Numbered from the stretch's first letter, positions 26,392-35,698 are shown. The stretch: 64,000 nt of DNA from Lachnospiraceae bacterium (GCA_017552715.1 JAFZOW010000066.1:48585-112584), one strand, 5' to 3'. Program-made: numbers and translations. Notes: generated from the letters alone by a model not told the origin.

Positions 26392-27570
26392 TCAGTTGGC
26401 GATAGGCAGCTCGATCACGCTGTGGAAGCCGTTGTCTTCATAAAAATCGGTGTGCCCGCCGCAGCGTTCCGCATAGGAAGCGAGTTTTTTCAGACCGAAG
26501 CCGTTTCGTATGCAGTCCTCCAGCTTCTCCTTATCATAATCATTTTTCCCGTTATCCGCAAGCTCCAGACGCACATGGGCACTGTCAGCGGAAAGCTTTA
26601 TGACAAAACGGCTCGCCCCGCCGTGCTTTACGCCATTGGTGAGCAGCTCGCTCAAAGCGCCCGTAAGGAACTCTGCATGTTCTCTGGGAAGCAGATATTC
26701 TTCCGAATAAACATCATAGAAACGATCGCAGCTGCGCTCCGTGTCCATCATGAACTCGTTCAGGATATTGTCGAAGTAGCAGAGCAGATCCTTGACACTC
26801 ACATCCTCCCCTTCCGCATCCAGGGCCCGCACGGCACTGCGTATGGATTCCAGGCTGCCCCGTATGCGTTCCGCCGCATCGTTCATCCTCTTATGGGCTT
26901 CTTCAGGCTTCTTCTCAAAGAGTACGTCCGCTGCATCCAGAGCCATTATGGCAGCTGTGATAGAATGGCCGACACTGTTATGAATGTTCCTGCTGATATT
27001 CTCCCGCTCGATGAGCCTTGCATTCTTATCCGCATAAAAGCTCTGTCTCCTCAGTTCCCGGTTCCTCCGCACCTCGTGCATCTCACTTAAGCCGTAGGAC
27101 AGGATCCTCCGTCTGTCCTCCTCCCTTTTCTGGCTGATCCGATACAGCAGCTTTCTGCACAGCACAACGAAAAGCATTATCATATCCAGCACAAAGAGAA
27201 GAACAAAAAGGAAGGCAATACGGTATCCGATACTCTGTCCCGAAGGCTCCGTATTACGGATAAGGGGGAGGAGAAAGTATTGTGCCGCCAATGCCACATC
27301 CGCCATAAGGAAGAGCTGCCACGCGCTTAAGGGCAGCAGGACAAAAACAATACAGCCCCAGAAGGAGCCGCTGCATATGGCAAAGAGAAAAGCAAAGGAA
27401 AGCTGCAGGAATTTAAGCAGCTTTCCCTCGTCCTCCTTTACGGCTCCCATGGTGATCAGGATCATCAGGCTGCCTCCCAGGGCCGGCATCAGATAACCGG
27501 AGCCGGAGAAAACAGCCGCAAGGATCGTCAGCAGGAGCAGCAGTATGTTTGACAGCATCACTTGGATCAT
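26392..27570 (-). CDS. Membrane sensor histidine kinase (HisKA_3/NarX-like)
   Basis: A 392-residue kinase. The first 145 residues hold four to five hydrophobic helices with little extracellular domain, pointing to sensing within the membrane or through a partner. A coiled-coil linker leads to the HisKA_3 region ERENISRNIHNSVGHSI with the phosphorylated His197, and the ATP-binding domain shows LTNGVKHG, DNGKN and GFGLKKL. It lies six bases after the lipoprotein gene and 12 bases before the response regulator gene. The kinase probably controls the adjacent FtsX-ABC-FtsX transporter, as in peptide-sensing modules of Firmicutes. Confidence 0.93.
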   Translation of the reverse strand: MIQVMLSNILLLLLTILAAVFSGSGYLMPALGGSLMILITMGAVKEDEGKLLKFLQLSFAFLFAICSGSFWGCIVFVLLPLSAWQLFLMADVALAAQYFLLPLIRNTEPSGQSIGYRIAFLFVLLFVLDMIMLFVVLCRKLLYRISQKREEDRRRILSYGLSEMHEVRRNRELRRQSFYADKNARLIERENISRNIHNSVGHSITAAIMALDAADVLFEKKPEEAHKRMNDAAERIRGSLESIRSAVRALDAEGEDVSVKDLLCYFDNILNEFMMDTERSCDRFYDVYSEEYLLPREHAEFLTGALSELLTNGVKHGGASRFVIKLSADSAHVRLELADNGKNDYDKEKLEDCIRNGFGLKKLASYAERCGGHTDFYEDNGFHSVIELPIAN

Positions 27571-27576
27571 AGGATC

Positions 27577-27981
27577 TTATTCCAGATTAAATTCGAATCT
27601 TCCGTCCTCACATTTGCCGTCTGTCTCAACAATGATGTAGATCTTCCCCTCATCGGAAAGGATCTGCGAAGCTTCCAGCTCATCGCCTTCCTCCACCTTG
27701 AACCACTCGGTCTTCGTCCCGTTCACATCATAGTATACGGTGGCGGAACCGCTTCCCAGTTTCGCATGATAACTCACTTCGCCCCTGGTCCCGTTCTTAT
27801 TCTTCAATGTAAAAACCTTTGTTCCTTCAAAGGAATCGAAGCTTACGCTTGCGGAATCCGAAAGGTTGTTTGAGATCATTATGGTTCCCACTCCGCTGGA
27901 AACATAAGAGCTGCAGCCTCCCAGACAGAATGCGGACAGCAGGGTGAACAGTACCAGTGTGCATGTGATCCTTCTTTTCAT
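27577..27981 (-). CDS. Small lipoprotein, first gene of two-component operon
   Basis: 134 residues from the ATG at 27981 with GGAGG 8 bases upstream. The lipobox CLGGC at residues 19-23 marks a lipidated Cys. The mature domain is beta-rich (MISNNLSDSASVSFDSFEGTKVFTL, VTYYD-like strands) and ends in FEFNLE. Being cotranscribed with the kinase it might act as an accessory sensor at the cell surface. No family recognised. Confidence 0.75.
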   Translation of the reverse strand: MKRRITCTLVLFTLLSAFCLGGCSSYVSSGVGTIMISNNLSDSASVSFDSFEGTKVFTLKNKNGTRGEVSYHAKLGSGSATVYYDVNGTKTEWFKVEEGDELEASQILSDEGKIYIIVETDGKCEDGRFEFNLE

Positions 27982-28049
27982 TGTTTTTTCCTCCTCTATG
28001 ATCATTGTTTTGTAAGATCCCTCTATCTTTTTCTCTTGTTCTGTATCTC

Positions 28050-28124
28050 ATTATACCCTGTCATCCATCCCCGGGGAAGTGACTGCGGTCACGATCTGCG
28101 CTCCGGAAACATGACCGCGGTCAT
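28050..28124 (-). promoter_or_regulatory. Activator-type promoter with two palindromes, two-component operon
   Basis: Two 14-base palindromes, GTGACTGCGGTCAC (28079-28092) and ATGACCGCGGTCAT (28111-28124), have centres 32 bases apart. TATAAT (28050-28055, minus strand) follows the nearer one after 23 bases. No TTGACA-like -35 is present. The nearer palindrome is centred about 42 bases upstream of the expected start point, the position used by NarL-type activators. The same layout occurs at 31086-31160. Confidence 0.85.
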
Positions 28125-28128
28125 ATCT

Positions 28129-29223
28129 TCAGAACCGGGTGACATCGCCCTTGCTCATGGCGTGCCCTTTTAAAAGGATAGTGGGCAGCACCACCAGGAT
28201 ATCCGACAGCAGGAAGCCGAAGAAGCCGGTATGAGTATAGTAAGGCAGATACTGTCCCGCCGGGATATATATCAGTTCGTTCATAAGGAAGCTGAATGTC
28301 AGTATCAGTATCCCCCCGCAGACTATGGCGATCAGGTCCATCATGAGGATCTCCGCCGCCACCTTACGAAAGATCCTTCCTCTCGACATACCGATGGCCC
28401 GGTATACCCCAAACTCGTAGGTCCTTGCGATGAACTGTCCCGTGATCACCGTATTCACGATCACCGAGATGATCAGCGCCAGCATCAGTGTGACTATCCC
28501 GAAGATCAGGTCAAAGGGAACAAATTGCTTATTGATCTCTTCCCGCATGGTGCTTCCGATGTCCGCTTTTCGCCCCGCCACCACAGAGGCGATATGCTCC
28601 CGCAGTTCATTTCCGGTCAGATCCCTGCCCAGGATGTTCAGCCGCAGCGGATCCCCCTCACTTTTGAGCACATAGTAGAGGATATAGCTGTCATCCTCGA
28701 TCAGTGCCGCCACCCGGTAGCTGCCGCTTATCCCCTCTGCCACCGTTGCATCCAGTATGTCCCCCTTCTTCAGTCCGTACTGTCGCGCCAGTGCCGTGGA
28801 AAGCACCACCGTTTGGTCTTTTACCTCGCTCATATCACATTGGATGCCGAAACGTTCAAAGGCTGTCTTCATATCCTCCGGCGTATCAAAGACCATGGAT
28901 ACGGCGCCCATCTCGAAGCCCATGGTGCAGGTCCATGACAATCCCCGGAGGCCCCAGGGAGATCTGGGCAGAACGATCAGCTCCTCATCGGCTTTCAGAT
29001 CTTCATAGATCTGCGCAAATTCCTTAAAATCCTCATCCGTGGACAGCGCGCTTACCACATACATCTTATCGAAGTACTCACAGCTCCGTTCCCAGTAATA
29101 ATAGGTACTGTCCACATAGTTCCCCGCAAGGAACATACAGGTCGTAAGGAACAGAAGAAAGATGATGATCAGCGCTCTCCCTTTATTCTCTTTTATATAA
29201 TACCATGCAGATAATGCTTTCAT
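28129..29223 (-). CDS. FtsX-like ABC transporter permease (second of pair)
   Basis: A 364-residue permease with one N-terminal transmembrane helix, an extracellular MacB-like domain (about 40-225) and three helices at the end, the standard single FtsX layout. The cytoplasmic coupling segment YEFGVYRAIGMSRGRIFRKVAAE is clear. Its ATG overlaps the ATPase stop by four bases (ATGA). With the ATPase and the other permease (29888-31042) it should form a heterodimeric MacB-like exporter. One of the regulatory palindromes of the next operon begins five bases after its stop. Confidence 0.9.
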   Translation of the reverse strand: MKALSAWYYIKENKGRALIIIFLLFLTTCMFLAGNYVDSTYYYWERSCEYFDKMYVVSALSTDEDFKEFAQIYEDLKADEELIVLPRSPWGLRGLSWTCTMGFEMGAVSMVFDTPEDMKTAFERFGIQCDMSEVKDQTVVLSTALARQYGLKKGDILDATVAEGISGSYRVAALIEDDSYILYYVLKSEGDPLRLNILGRDLTGNELREHIASVVAGRKADIGSTMREEINKQFVPFDLIFGIVTLMLALIISVIVNTVITGQFIARTYEFGVYRAIGMSRGRIFRKVAAEILMMDLIAIVCGGILILTFSFLMNELIYIPAGQYLPYYTHTGFFGFLLSDILVVLPTILLKGHAMSKGDVTRF

Positions 29224-29870
29224 CGGCTCAGCTCCCCGTCCCAGATCTCTATGATGCGTTCCGCGTCCTTTAAGATGCTCTTATCATGGGTGACCACCAG
29301 GACCAGTCTGTCATCGGAATACTCTTTCAGGATGCTCATTACATTGTAGGCGTTTTCATGATCCAGGGATGCCGTGGGCTCATCGGCAAAGATCACCTTC
29401 GGATCGTTGATCATGGCTCTTGCGATAGCCACCCTCTGGCACTGTCCGCCGGAAAGCTTAGCGGGCTTCTTACCGAATTCCTTTTCCGATAATCCCAGTT
29501 CCCGCAGGAAATCCGGCGCCTTCGCAGCTGCAGCTTTATCGACAGCTCCTACCTGCACATTATCGACAGCATTCATATAGGGTACCAGATAATGCTTCTG
29601 GAAGATAAACCCAAACTCCCTCCGGCGAAGCTGTTCCCTTTCCCGGTTTCCCACATGGGTAAGCTCCTTCCCGTTATAAAGTATGCTTCCCTCCGTGGGC
29701 TCCTTCAGCGTGGAAAGGCAGTACATCAGAGTGCTTTTTCCGCTGCCCGAAGGCCCGATGATCCCCACCAGTCCCCGGTCCGGGAGCTCCAGATCCACAC
29801 TTTTCAGTGCATAGGTCATGGCATCCGTATTCATGTCATAGATCATGGAAACATTTTTCATTTCAAACAT
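29220..29870 (-). CDS. ABC transporter ATP-binding protein (MacB/LolD type)
   Basis: A 216-residue ATPase. Walker A GPSGSGKST, Q-loop GFIFQKHYLV, signature LSGGQCQRVAIARAM, Walker B VIFADEPTASLD and VTHD are all intact. It lies between two FtsX-like permease genes: 17 bases after the first and overlapping the second by four. It powers the heterodimeric exporter and is controlled by the palindrome promoter at 31086-31160. Confidence 0.95.
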   Translation of the reverse strand: MFEMKNVSMIYDMNTDAMTYALKSVDLELPDRGLVGIIGPSGSGKSTLMYCLSTLKEPTEGSILYNGKELTHVGNREREQLRRREFGFIFQKHYLVPYMNAVDNVQVGAVDKAAAAKAPDFLRELGLSEKEFGKKPAKLSGGQCQRVAIARAMINDPKVIFADEPTASLDHENAYNVMSILKEYSDDRLVLVVTHDKSILKDAERIIEIWDGELSR

Positions 29871-29887
29871 CGTTCTTCCTCCCCCTT

Positions 29888-31042
29888 CTAATCCTCAATA
29901 TTATCAATGGTCTTTATCCGGCTTAAACATACCAGCGTCGGGATCTGCAGTATCCCCATGATGAACAGGTTCACGGACAGGATCTTTAAGATCTGATCCG
30001 TATAGAAGACCTTTCCCACCAGTCCCCGGGGCAGTATGACCAGTTCGTTGAGCAGGGCCGCCGAAAGAAGGGACAGGAGAAATCCGGTGCATGTGCCGAT
30101 CAGGAAAAGGATGAGCATCTCCTTAAGGATCATACAGTAGATCTCGTAGCGGCCGTAACCTATGGAAGAATATAGGTTATACTCATTCACCCGGTTCCTC
30201 ATAAAGGAGACATATGCCACCATCACCAGTATGCTCAGGAAGATCATGACCACCAAACAGATCCCCGTGATCACCATATCGATGGTGTCCTGAACATCCT
30301 TCTTATAGGCTTCCCGGTAGCTTGCCGCATCCCAGATCGTGTCCGCTTCCGTAAGCTCTATCCCCTGTTCCTTTAGCATACCCGTCAGATCCGTAGTATT
30401 CTCATCATTGCATACGACGATATAGAAGCCGCTGTTGGTATAACCCATGGGAGTCCCCATGCTGATCAGATACTCGGATCTTATCACACCCACGATGCGG
30501 AACACTTCCCCGTACCAGTCCGGCATAAACCAGCCTCCCAGTTCATAGCCGGAGTTTTTCATGATCGTGGCATCCACCAGCATCTCGCCGTCCCCTGCCG
30601 GCAGCCGTCCTTCAATGAGCTCCGCATCCATGTGCTTAAGGAAAGAAGGTATCCTTTCCGGCTCCATGAGGGGCACTTCGAAAGTGTACTGCCCCATCAC
30701 GGCCTGATACTTACTGTTCAGGATCTGGGTATAGAACGCATCCTCGATCCCGGGCTTCTGCTTCAGCGCATCCATGAGCTCCTGCTGTTTACTGTCATAT
30801 GCCGCCATATACTCTTCATCCGTTTCATAATCCTCTCCTTTAAGTCCGTAGGCTTTCCCGGAAAGATCGGCAAAGGATACGCGGGTGGGCATTTTCAGCA
30901 TGACGGGCTTGAAGCTCTCCGCTGAGGTCTGCATCAGCACAAAGATCACATACATGGCCACAAAGGCAAGGGCCAGAGCCAGGACCATGACCCCGGTGAC
31001 CCGCTTATTGTTTTTCACATATTTCCATGCCGACAGTTTCAT
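29888..31042 (-). CDS. FtsX-like ABC transporter permease (first of pair)
   Basis: A 384-residue permease, first gene of the three-gene ABC operon. An N-terminal transmembrane helix is followed by a large extracellular domain (about 40-255), then three helices with the coupling motif LYSSIGYGRYEIYCMILKE. It pairs with the permease at 28129-29223. The substrate is unknown; coupling to a membrane kinase without an obvious sensor domain suggests defence against, or export of, a peptide. The promoter lies 44 bases upstream of the ATG. Confidence 0.9.
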   Translation of the reverse strand: MKLSAWKYVKNNKRVTGVMVLALALAFVAMYVIFVLMQTSAESFKPVMLKMPTRVSFADLSGKAYGLKGEDYETDEEYMAAYDSKQQELMDALKQKPGIEDAFYTQILNSKYQAVMGQYTFEVPLMEPERIPSFLKHMDAELIEGRLPAGDGEMLVDATIMKNSGYELGGWFMPDWYGEVFRIVGVIRSEYLISMGTPMGYTNSGFYIVVCNDENTTDLTGMLKEQGIELTEADTIWDAASYREAYKKDVQDTIDMVITGICLVVMIFLSILVMVAYVSFMRNRVNEYNLYSSIGYGRYEIYCMILKEMLILFLIGTCTGFLLSLLSAALLNELVILPRGLVGKVFYTDQILKILSVNLFIMGILQIPTLVCLSRIKTIDNIED

Positions 31043-31085
31043 CTTTCACTCCTCCGCATTGGCATCGTTCTCATCTTATGGGCTT

Positions 31086-31160
31086 ATCATACTTTTTCCC
31101 GGAAAACAAAAAAAGTGACCGCAGTCATGAGTTTGTTTTTCTTCACATGACTGCAGTCAC
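31086..31160 (-). promoter_or_regulatory. Activator-type promoter with two palindromes, ABC operon
   Basis: Palindromes GTGACCGCAGTCAT (31115-31128) and ATGACTGCAGTCAC (31147-31160) have centres 32 bases apart, and TATGAT (31086-31091, minus strand) lies 23 bases past the nearer one. Spacing between sites and to the -10 box is identical to 28050-28124. The -35 position is TTTTTT, so an activator is needed. Confidence 0.85.
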
Positions 31161-31177
31161 AAGAATGCCGGGATCCT

Positions 31178-32086
31178 TCAATCCCTGTGATATACACTGT
31201 TCTCCTCATTATTCTTAAGAAGCCTGCGCATGGCGTAATAATGCTCATCTTCCCGCCAGCCCCCGGCAAGGGAATTGATCCCGGCGGTCACGATCTTCAC
31301 TCCGGGACGCTTTTTACGCAGGGCCGCTATGTCTTCCGTGGAGGCAGCGGTCTCCATGAAGGTCACACGCCGCAGCTTCGGAAGCTCCTCTATGGGCGAG
31401 ATATCCGCCACCGGATTGCGGCTGAAATTCAGGTCTTCCAGTTCTTCCAGGTACTTAAGCGCTTCCAGATCCGTGATGGAGTTTTTGAAGATCTCCAGAT
31501 AACGGAGCTGCGGGGCATACTTCAGCATGGAGATATCACAGAGTCCGGGATTGTCCACCATGATGAACACCTGAAGCTCATGCATGTACTGGAGAAAACT
31601 GAAGTCGTAGATGGCATTATGTCCCAGATCCAGGCCCACCATATCCCGGCAATATCGCAGATAATAGGCATCTTTTTCGGAGAGGGGCTGATCCAGGTCT
31701 CCGCCCCGGAAAGTAGAAAAGCCCACCGCATCGGTCCGCAGCTTTCTTCTGGAAAACTTTATCTCCCAGATGATGCGTACTCCGGGATGGGCATCCTGCA
31801 GGCGTGCATAACCTTCATTATCCAGCCCGCAGTCGATCATGACTATCTTTTCAAGCCGGTCCATAGCGGCAAAGAGCTTATCCATGTCACAGGCACTCAG
31901 ATCGATGCCCGACAGATCAAGGGATCTGGCATGAAGCGGGATCAGGCGTTCCCCGATCTTTAAAGTCCGGCCGGGACCTTCTTCCAGCACGGGAGCAGGC
32001 TCTTCCTGCCCGTCCTCGTCTCCGGCCCGGGCAGTAAGAGGCAGGGCAAAGAATATCAGCATCAGTACGAAGAGTATCCTTTTCAT
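31178..32086 (-). CDS. Secreted leucine-rich repeat protein
   Basis: A 302-residue protein with a signal peptide (hydrophobic core to ALPLTARAG). After an acidic linker there are irregular leucine-rich repeats from about residue 55, e.g. ARSLDLSGIDLSACDMDKL, GLDLGHNAIYDFSFLQYM, LEIFKNSITDLEALKYLEELEDLNFSRNPVADISPIEEL, the pattern of internalin-like or SDS22-type LRRs. The end, YYAMRRLLKNNEEN, is charged. It is probably exported or surface-located, and binds protein or glycan. It is the last gene behind C11 protease and MntP, 24 bases after the latter. Confidence 0.8.
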   Translation of the reverse strand: MKRILFVLMLIFFALPLTARAGDEDGQEEPAPVLEEGPGRTLKIGERLIPLHARSLDLSGIDLSACDMDKLFAAMDRLEKIVMIDCGLDNEGYARLQDAHPGVRIIWEIKFSRRKLRTDAVGFSTFRGGDLDQPLSEKDAYYLRYCRDMVGLDLGHNAIYDFSFLQYMHELQVFIMVDNPGLCDISMLKYAPQLRYLEIFKNSITDLEALKYLEELEDLNFSRNPVADISPIEELPKLRRVTFMETAASTEDIAALRKKRPGVKIVTAGINSLAGGWREDEHYYAMRRLLKNNEENSVYHRD

Positions 32087-32110
32087 ATCCCGCCGGCTGT
32101 CCTCCTGCCT

Positions 32111-32698
32111 TTATAAGAACACACCCTTCACAAAGATCTCGATCCCTATGCCGATCAGGATGATACCGCCCAGGATATTGGCTTTTCCGGCAATCTTTGT
32201 CCCGATCTTTTTACCGATGACCAGCCCCGTCATACAGATGACAAAGGTAAGCAGCGCGATGATGAAGGCACAGATCAAAGCCATCGGCAGTCCATAATCC
32301 GCTATGGTAAAGCCCACCGAAAGTGCATCGATGGAGGTGGCAACACCCTGGATCAGAAGAGAGGCAAAGCCCAGGCCTTTGAACTCATCCTCTCCGGAAC
32401 CGCCCCGTCTCCCCTCCAGGATCATCTTCCCGCCGATGAACAGAAGCAGTACCAGGGCTATCCAGGGAATACATTTTTCAAAAGACTTAAAAACCGTGGC
32501 GATGGTGTGTACGCAGATCCAGCCGATCATGGGCATCAGTCCCTGAAAGCCCGCAAACACACCGGCGATGATGGACATCCGCCCCTTCTTCATGCCCGGC
32601 TCATTAAGACCGTTGGTCAGGGAAACGGAAAAGGCATCCATGGCCAGTCCCACTCCCAGCAGTATGCTGTTGATGAAGAATACGATCAGCGATCCCAT
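32111..32698 (-). CDS. MntP-type manganese efflux pump family protein
   Basis: A 195-residue membrane protein with six helices. It has the MntP hallmarks: LAMDAFSVSLTNGL in the first repeat, GVATSIDALSVGF in the second, each with the Asp that lines the ion path, and GGKMILEG in the middle. MntP exports Mn(II). The gene is 33 bases downstream of the C11 protease gene, so no manganese riboswitch can precede it; it appears to be cotranscribed with the protease. Confidence 0.88.
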   Translation of the reverse strand: MGSLIVFFINSILLGVGLAMDAFSVSLTNGLNEPGMKKGRMSIIAGVFAGFQGLMPMIGWICVHTIATVFKSFEKCIPWIALVLLLFIGGKMILEGRRGGSGEDEFKGLGFASLLIQGVATSIDALSVGFTIADYGLPMALICAFIIALLTFVICMTGLVIGKKIGTKIAGKANILGGIILIGIGIEIFVKGVFL

Positions 32699-32731
32699 TT
32701 CCGTCCTGCCACCGTCCGTTTATCCCTCAGC

Positions 32732-34903
32732 TCAATCCTCGTAGAAGGATACTTCACCGTTCTTGTCCACATTGAACATCACGGGATCCGACAGATAATA
32801 ATCCCCGTAGATATCGTCGATGCAGAAGGAATACATGTAATCCCCGCTCTCCATAAAGTCGTAATAGATCTCGGGATCGCCGGTAAATACATATTCGTCT
32901 CCCACGTATTCGAATTCGTCATCATCATCAATACCGTAGGCGTAATAGGCCGGGATGATCACATCCCCTTTCTGCAGTTTGATGATCTCGCGGGAGGCGG
33001 CACCGTATTCGTCTATGCCGTCCCAGGCTCCTTCGATCACCACCGAGCCGTCGGAGTAATACTGCTTCAGACGCAGATTGGTCTCCTCCCCGTTCAGATA
33101 TACCGGCGAGGTATAGATCACGTAATCCTCCGTATCCTCAACGATGTAGGTAGCCAGATTCTGCCCATCCGGCAGGGAAAGCCAGTAGCCGTCAAAATTA
33201 TCATAAAAGATACCGGTCTCCCAGTCCCCGTTCACGTCCACGGTCTCCCCCAGCTCGATCATGGTCTCCATATCTTCCGTAAGCTCATACACGATGGCAC
33301 TCACGGCCATGGCATTGTACCAGCCGTTGTCGTCCAGTTCAAACCAGAAGGTGCCGTCCTCATCCAGGATCGGCTCCTGGGCAAAGGTGATGAAGCGGCT
33401 TTCCCCGGTCTGCTCATAATCATCCAGATAGTCCCAGTAATCGTCGTCCTCGGAATCCCCCCAGCTCCAGTCTCCGTCATCATCGAACCAGCTGTTGTCA
33501 TCGTAATCCTCATCGTCCAATGCACCCGCACCGGTCTGGTTCTGCCGGTCCACAAAGGAAAGGTAATAGGGGCTGATGCAGATCTCACCGAAGATCCCCA
33601 GCTCGTTGGAACCGCCCACACTCAGGGGGTAATACATGGACATACCGGAAGCCCCTTTATGTACTGGACCGGAAACCGAATATACCACGGCGGCATCCAG
33701 TGCCTTCTGTACCGCAGCCGCACTGTCGGTATAGGCTCCGCAGGCCTCGATGATCCCGCCCATATCCACCATGTTCGTATAACCTTCGCTCTTGTTGTTT
33801 CCGCCGAAATTGTCCGCATCCTCAATGCCGCGGACCATCTCCGCCCGCATGGAAGCATCCTCTCCGGCTTCATACATTTCTTTTGCAAAATCGTTAAAGC
33901 TCACCAGCAGATCGTCCATCTTTGACAGATCGATAACGGAAAGGGTGGTCAGATCGTCTTCATCCTGTGCCTTGCATGCAGCCAGAAAGCTGTCACAGAC
34001 CGTCTTCCCCAGGGCCGCTCCGTCAGCGTCGGGATCGTTTACAAGGAAGTCTCCAATGGCCGTATAATCCCAGCCGCTTCCGGGCTCCGTCTCTTCCGAG
34101 CCGTACATGTAGTCCGCATAAGTGGCCAGTATATTGGCACATTCCACATTTCCCATCAGACAGGCATCAAAGCCGACAAAGTCAAGCTTTCTGCCCAGCC
34201 GTTCATAACAGGCATAGAAGGCCTCATCCAGTTCCTTAAGGCTTAATGAATCATAACCCGCCGTCTCGTCGAAGCAGACTCCCGTGATGCTCCCGCCGCC
34301 GTGGTTCCAGAGTATCACTCCCATGTGCTCGGAAGCATAGTTTTCCGTGCCCCAGATCAGGAAATCGGAAAGCGTATTGCTCTTTCCCATCCCTGCATCC
34401 GACTCTTCGTCCACCAGGCTGATATCATCCGAAGTCACAAGATAACGCTGGATCTTTCCGTCTTCCACCACGTCATTGTTCCATTCGTTGGTGCCGCCGG
34501 TCTGTACCACGAAACGCACACCGTCGCCTTCATCCATCTCCAGCATCTCTTCCAGGTCTCCTGTACCCATGCCGGCATCGGATTCCAGATCGGTACCGCA
34601 AAGGTAAACAAAGATGGTCCAGCCGCTCTCTCCGGCTGCAGCGCTTCCCGTAGCCCTGGAACGCTTGATCTCCAGCTTTCCGTTATCACGGTTCACATTC
34701 ATGGAGAGGCCGCGTACGGGCGTTTCCTCTTTCGCATCGCCGCCGGAAAGCTTCTGCGGTTCGCCTTCCTCCGGCACATCCTCCTCTTCCGTCGTTTCCT
34801 CTGCCTCCGGCTCCTCATCCCATTCGTCGTCCAGACAGCCCGTGCAGGTAAAGAGCACGGTGAACGCCGCCAGCAGACCCAAAAACCTTTTCTTCACTTT
34901 CAT
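32732..34903 (-). CDS. Clostripain-family (C11) cysteine protease lipoprotein
   Basis: A 723-residue lipoprotein with lipobox TCTGC (Cys23) and an acidic linker. The peptidase C11 core spans about 95-450: IFVYLCGTDLES, catalytic His201 in LWNHGGGS and Cys248 in FVGFDACLMGNVE, then EETEPGSGWDY. Beyond it come acidic, Tyr-rich regions (about 480-520, YWDYLDDYEQ) and a beta-rich C-terminal domain. C11 enzymes cleave after basic residues and are often auto-activated. It is likely a surface protease, first gene of an operon with MntP and the LRR protein. A second C11 gene lies at 42534-44867. Confidence 0.9.
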   Translation of the reverse strand: MKVKKRFLGLLAAFTVLFTCTGCLDDEWDEEPEAEETTEEEDVPEEGEPQKLSGGDAKEETPVRGLSMNVNRDNGKLEIKRSRATGSAAAGESGWTIFVYLCGTDLESDAGMGTGDLEEMLEMDEGDGVRFVVQTGGTNEWNNDVVEDGKIQRYLVTSDDISLVDEESDAGMGKSNTLSDFLIWGTENYASEHMGVILWNHGGGSITGVCFDETAGYDSLSLKELDEAFYACYERLGRKLDFVGFDACLMGNVECANILATYADYMYGSEETEPGSGWDYTAIGDFLVNDPDADGAALGKTVCDSFLAACKAQDEDDLTTLSVIDLSKMDDLLVSFNDFAKEMYEAGEDASMRAEMVRGIEDADNFGGNNKSEGYTNMVDMGGIIEACGAYTDSAAAVQKALDAAVVYSVSGPVHKGASGMSMYYPLSVGGSNELGIFGEICISPYYLSFVDRQNQTGAGALDDEDYDDNSWFDDDGDWSWGDSEDDDYWDYLDDYEQTGESRFITFAQEPILDEDGTFWFELDDNGWYNAMAVSAIVYELTEDMETMIELGETVDVNGDWETGIFYDNFDGYWLSLPDGQNLATYIVEDTEDYVIYTSPVYLNGEETNLRLKQYYSDGSVVIEGAWDGIDEYGAASREIIKLQKGDVIIPAYYAYGIDDDDEFEYVGDEYVFTGDPEIYYDFMESGDYMYSFCIDDIYGDYYLSDPVMFNVDKNGEVSFYED

Positions 34904-35004
34904 ATTCCTCCCGACTGTTTAACTTCCGGCCTCTTCTTTATCCACAAAAAAATACTCACCCTCGCGGACATGTTTTCTCTCCTTATAATATGATCCCGAA
35001 CTCC

Positions 35005-35625
35005 TTACAGCTTTGCCAATGCCCTGCGGGCCAGAAGCCAGGCCATCACGTGTACGGACTGGGCAAAACTGCCGTTTTTGATGGCGGCCTCGATCTCGCC
35101 GGCGGAATGCAGCTCCATGGAAAGAAACTCCGTCTCGTCCAGGACCTGACCGCTCACCTTTTCGCAGCCCCGGGCCAGGAACACATGGGCGATATTGTCC
35201 GCCATGGTGGCATTGGAGGGGATGCTGATGAGATGGATCCACTGGGAGGCCACATATCCTGTCTCCTCGCTCAGCTCCCGTCTGGCGGCTTCCAGCGTAT
35301 CCTCCGCCGCTTCATTCCCACGGCCTGCACGGTATTCCTTTCCGTCATTTCGTTCGATCCCGCCTGCGGGGAATTCCAGGGTCACCTGCCCTATACCCTG
35401 CCTAAACTGCCTCACGCAGATATATTTCCCGTGGGTATCCACGGGTACGATCACGCAGTAGTCACGCCGGCTGTAACTGTAATAGGGTTCGAACACGGTA
35501 CCGTCGGGAAAACGATACGCGCTGCGGCGGAAATCGATCCACTCGTCCTCCACGATATGCTCGCGGCTCACTTCCTCCCACATAAGGGAGCGGTTCAGTT
35601 CTTCGATGTCTCTCTTAGATGCCAT
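35005..35625 (-). CDS. NUDIX hydrolase (ADP-ribose pyrophosphatase-like)
   Basis: A 206-residue enzyme. The Nudix box runs from GGIE through EAARRELSEETGYV, with an insertion (RNDGKEYRAGRGNEAAEDT) in the usual spacer. The N-terminal strand region (RRSAYRFPDGTVFEPYYSY) and the C-terminal DETEFLSMELHS resemble ADP-ribose pyrophosphatases. It probably hydrolyses ADP-ribose or a similar nucleotide diphosphate. Divergent from the MBOAT operon; the 73-base gap holds the plus-strand promoter. Confidence 0.88.
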   Translation of the reverse strand: MASKRDIEELNRSLMWEEVSREHIVEDEWIDFRRSAYRFPDGTVFEPYYSYSRRDYCVIVPVDTHGKYICVRQFRQGIGQVTLEFPAGGIERNDGKEYRAGRGNEAAEDTLEAARRELSEETGYVASQWIHLISIPSNATMADNIAHVFLARGCEKVSGQVLDETEFLSMELHSAGEIEAAIKNGSFAQSVHVMAWLLARRALAKL

Positions 35626-35661
35626 AGGCTAATGATATCCGTTTCGGGCCGTTTTTGCAAG

Positions 35662-35691
35662 TTGAAAAAAAGCCTGTCCCTGTGATATAAT
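35662..35691 (+). promoter_or_regulatory. Promoter of MBOAT-SGNH-FkbH operon, probably leaderless
   Basis: TTGAAA (35662-35667), 18 bases, TATAAT (35686-35691). Transcription would start at about 35698-35699, which is the A of the MBOAT ATG. There is no ribosome site ahead of that ATG. Confidence 0.7.
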
Positions 35692-35698
35692 GCTCCCC

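Noticed and set aside
32699-32731. Manganese (yybP-ykoY) riboswitch before the MntP-like gene
   Set aside because: Only 33 bases separate the gene from the upstream protease gene, too short for the riboswitch.
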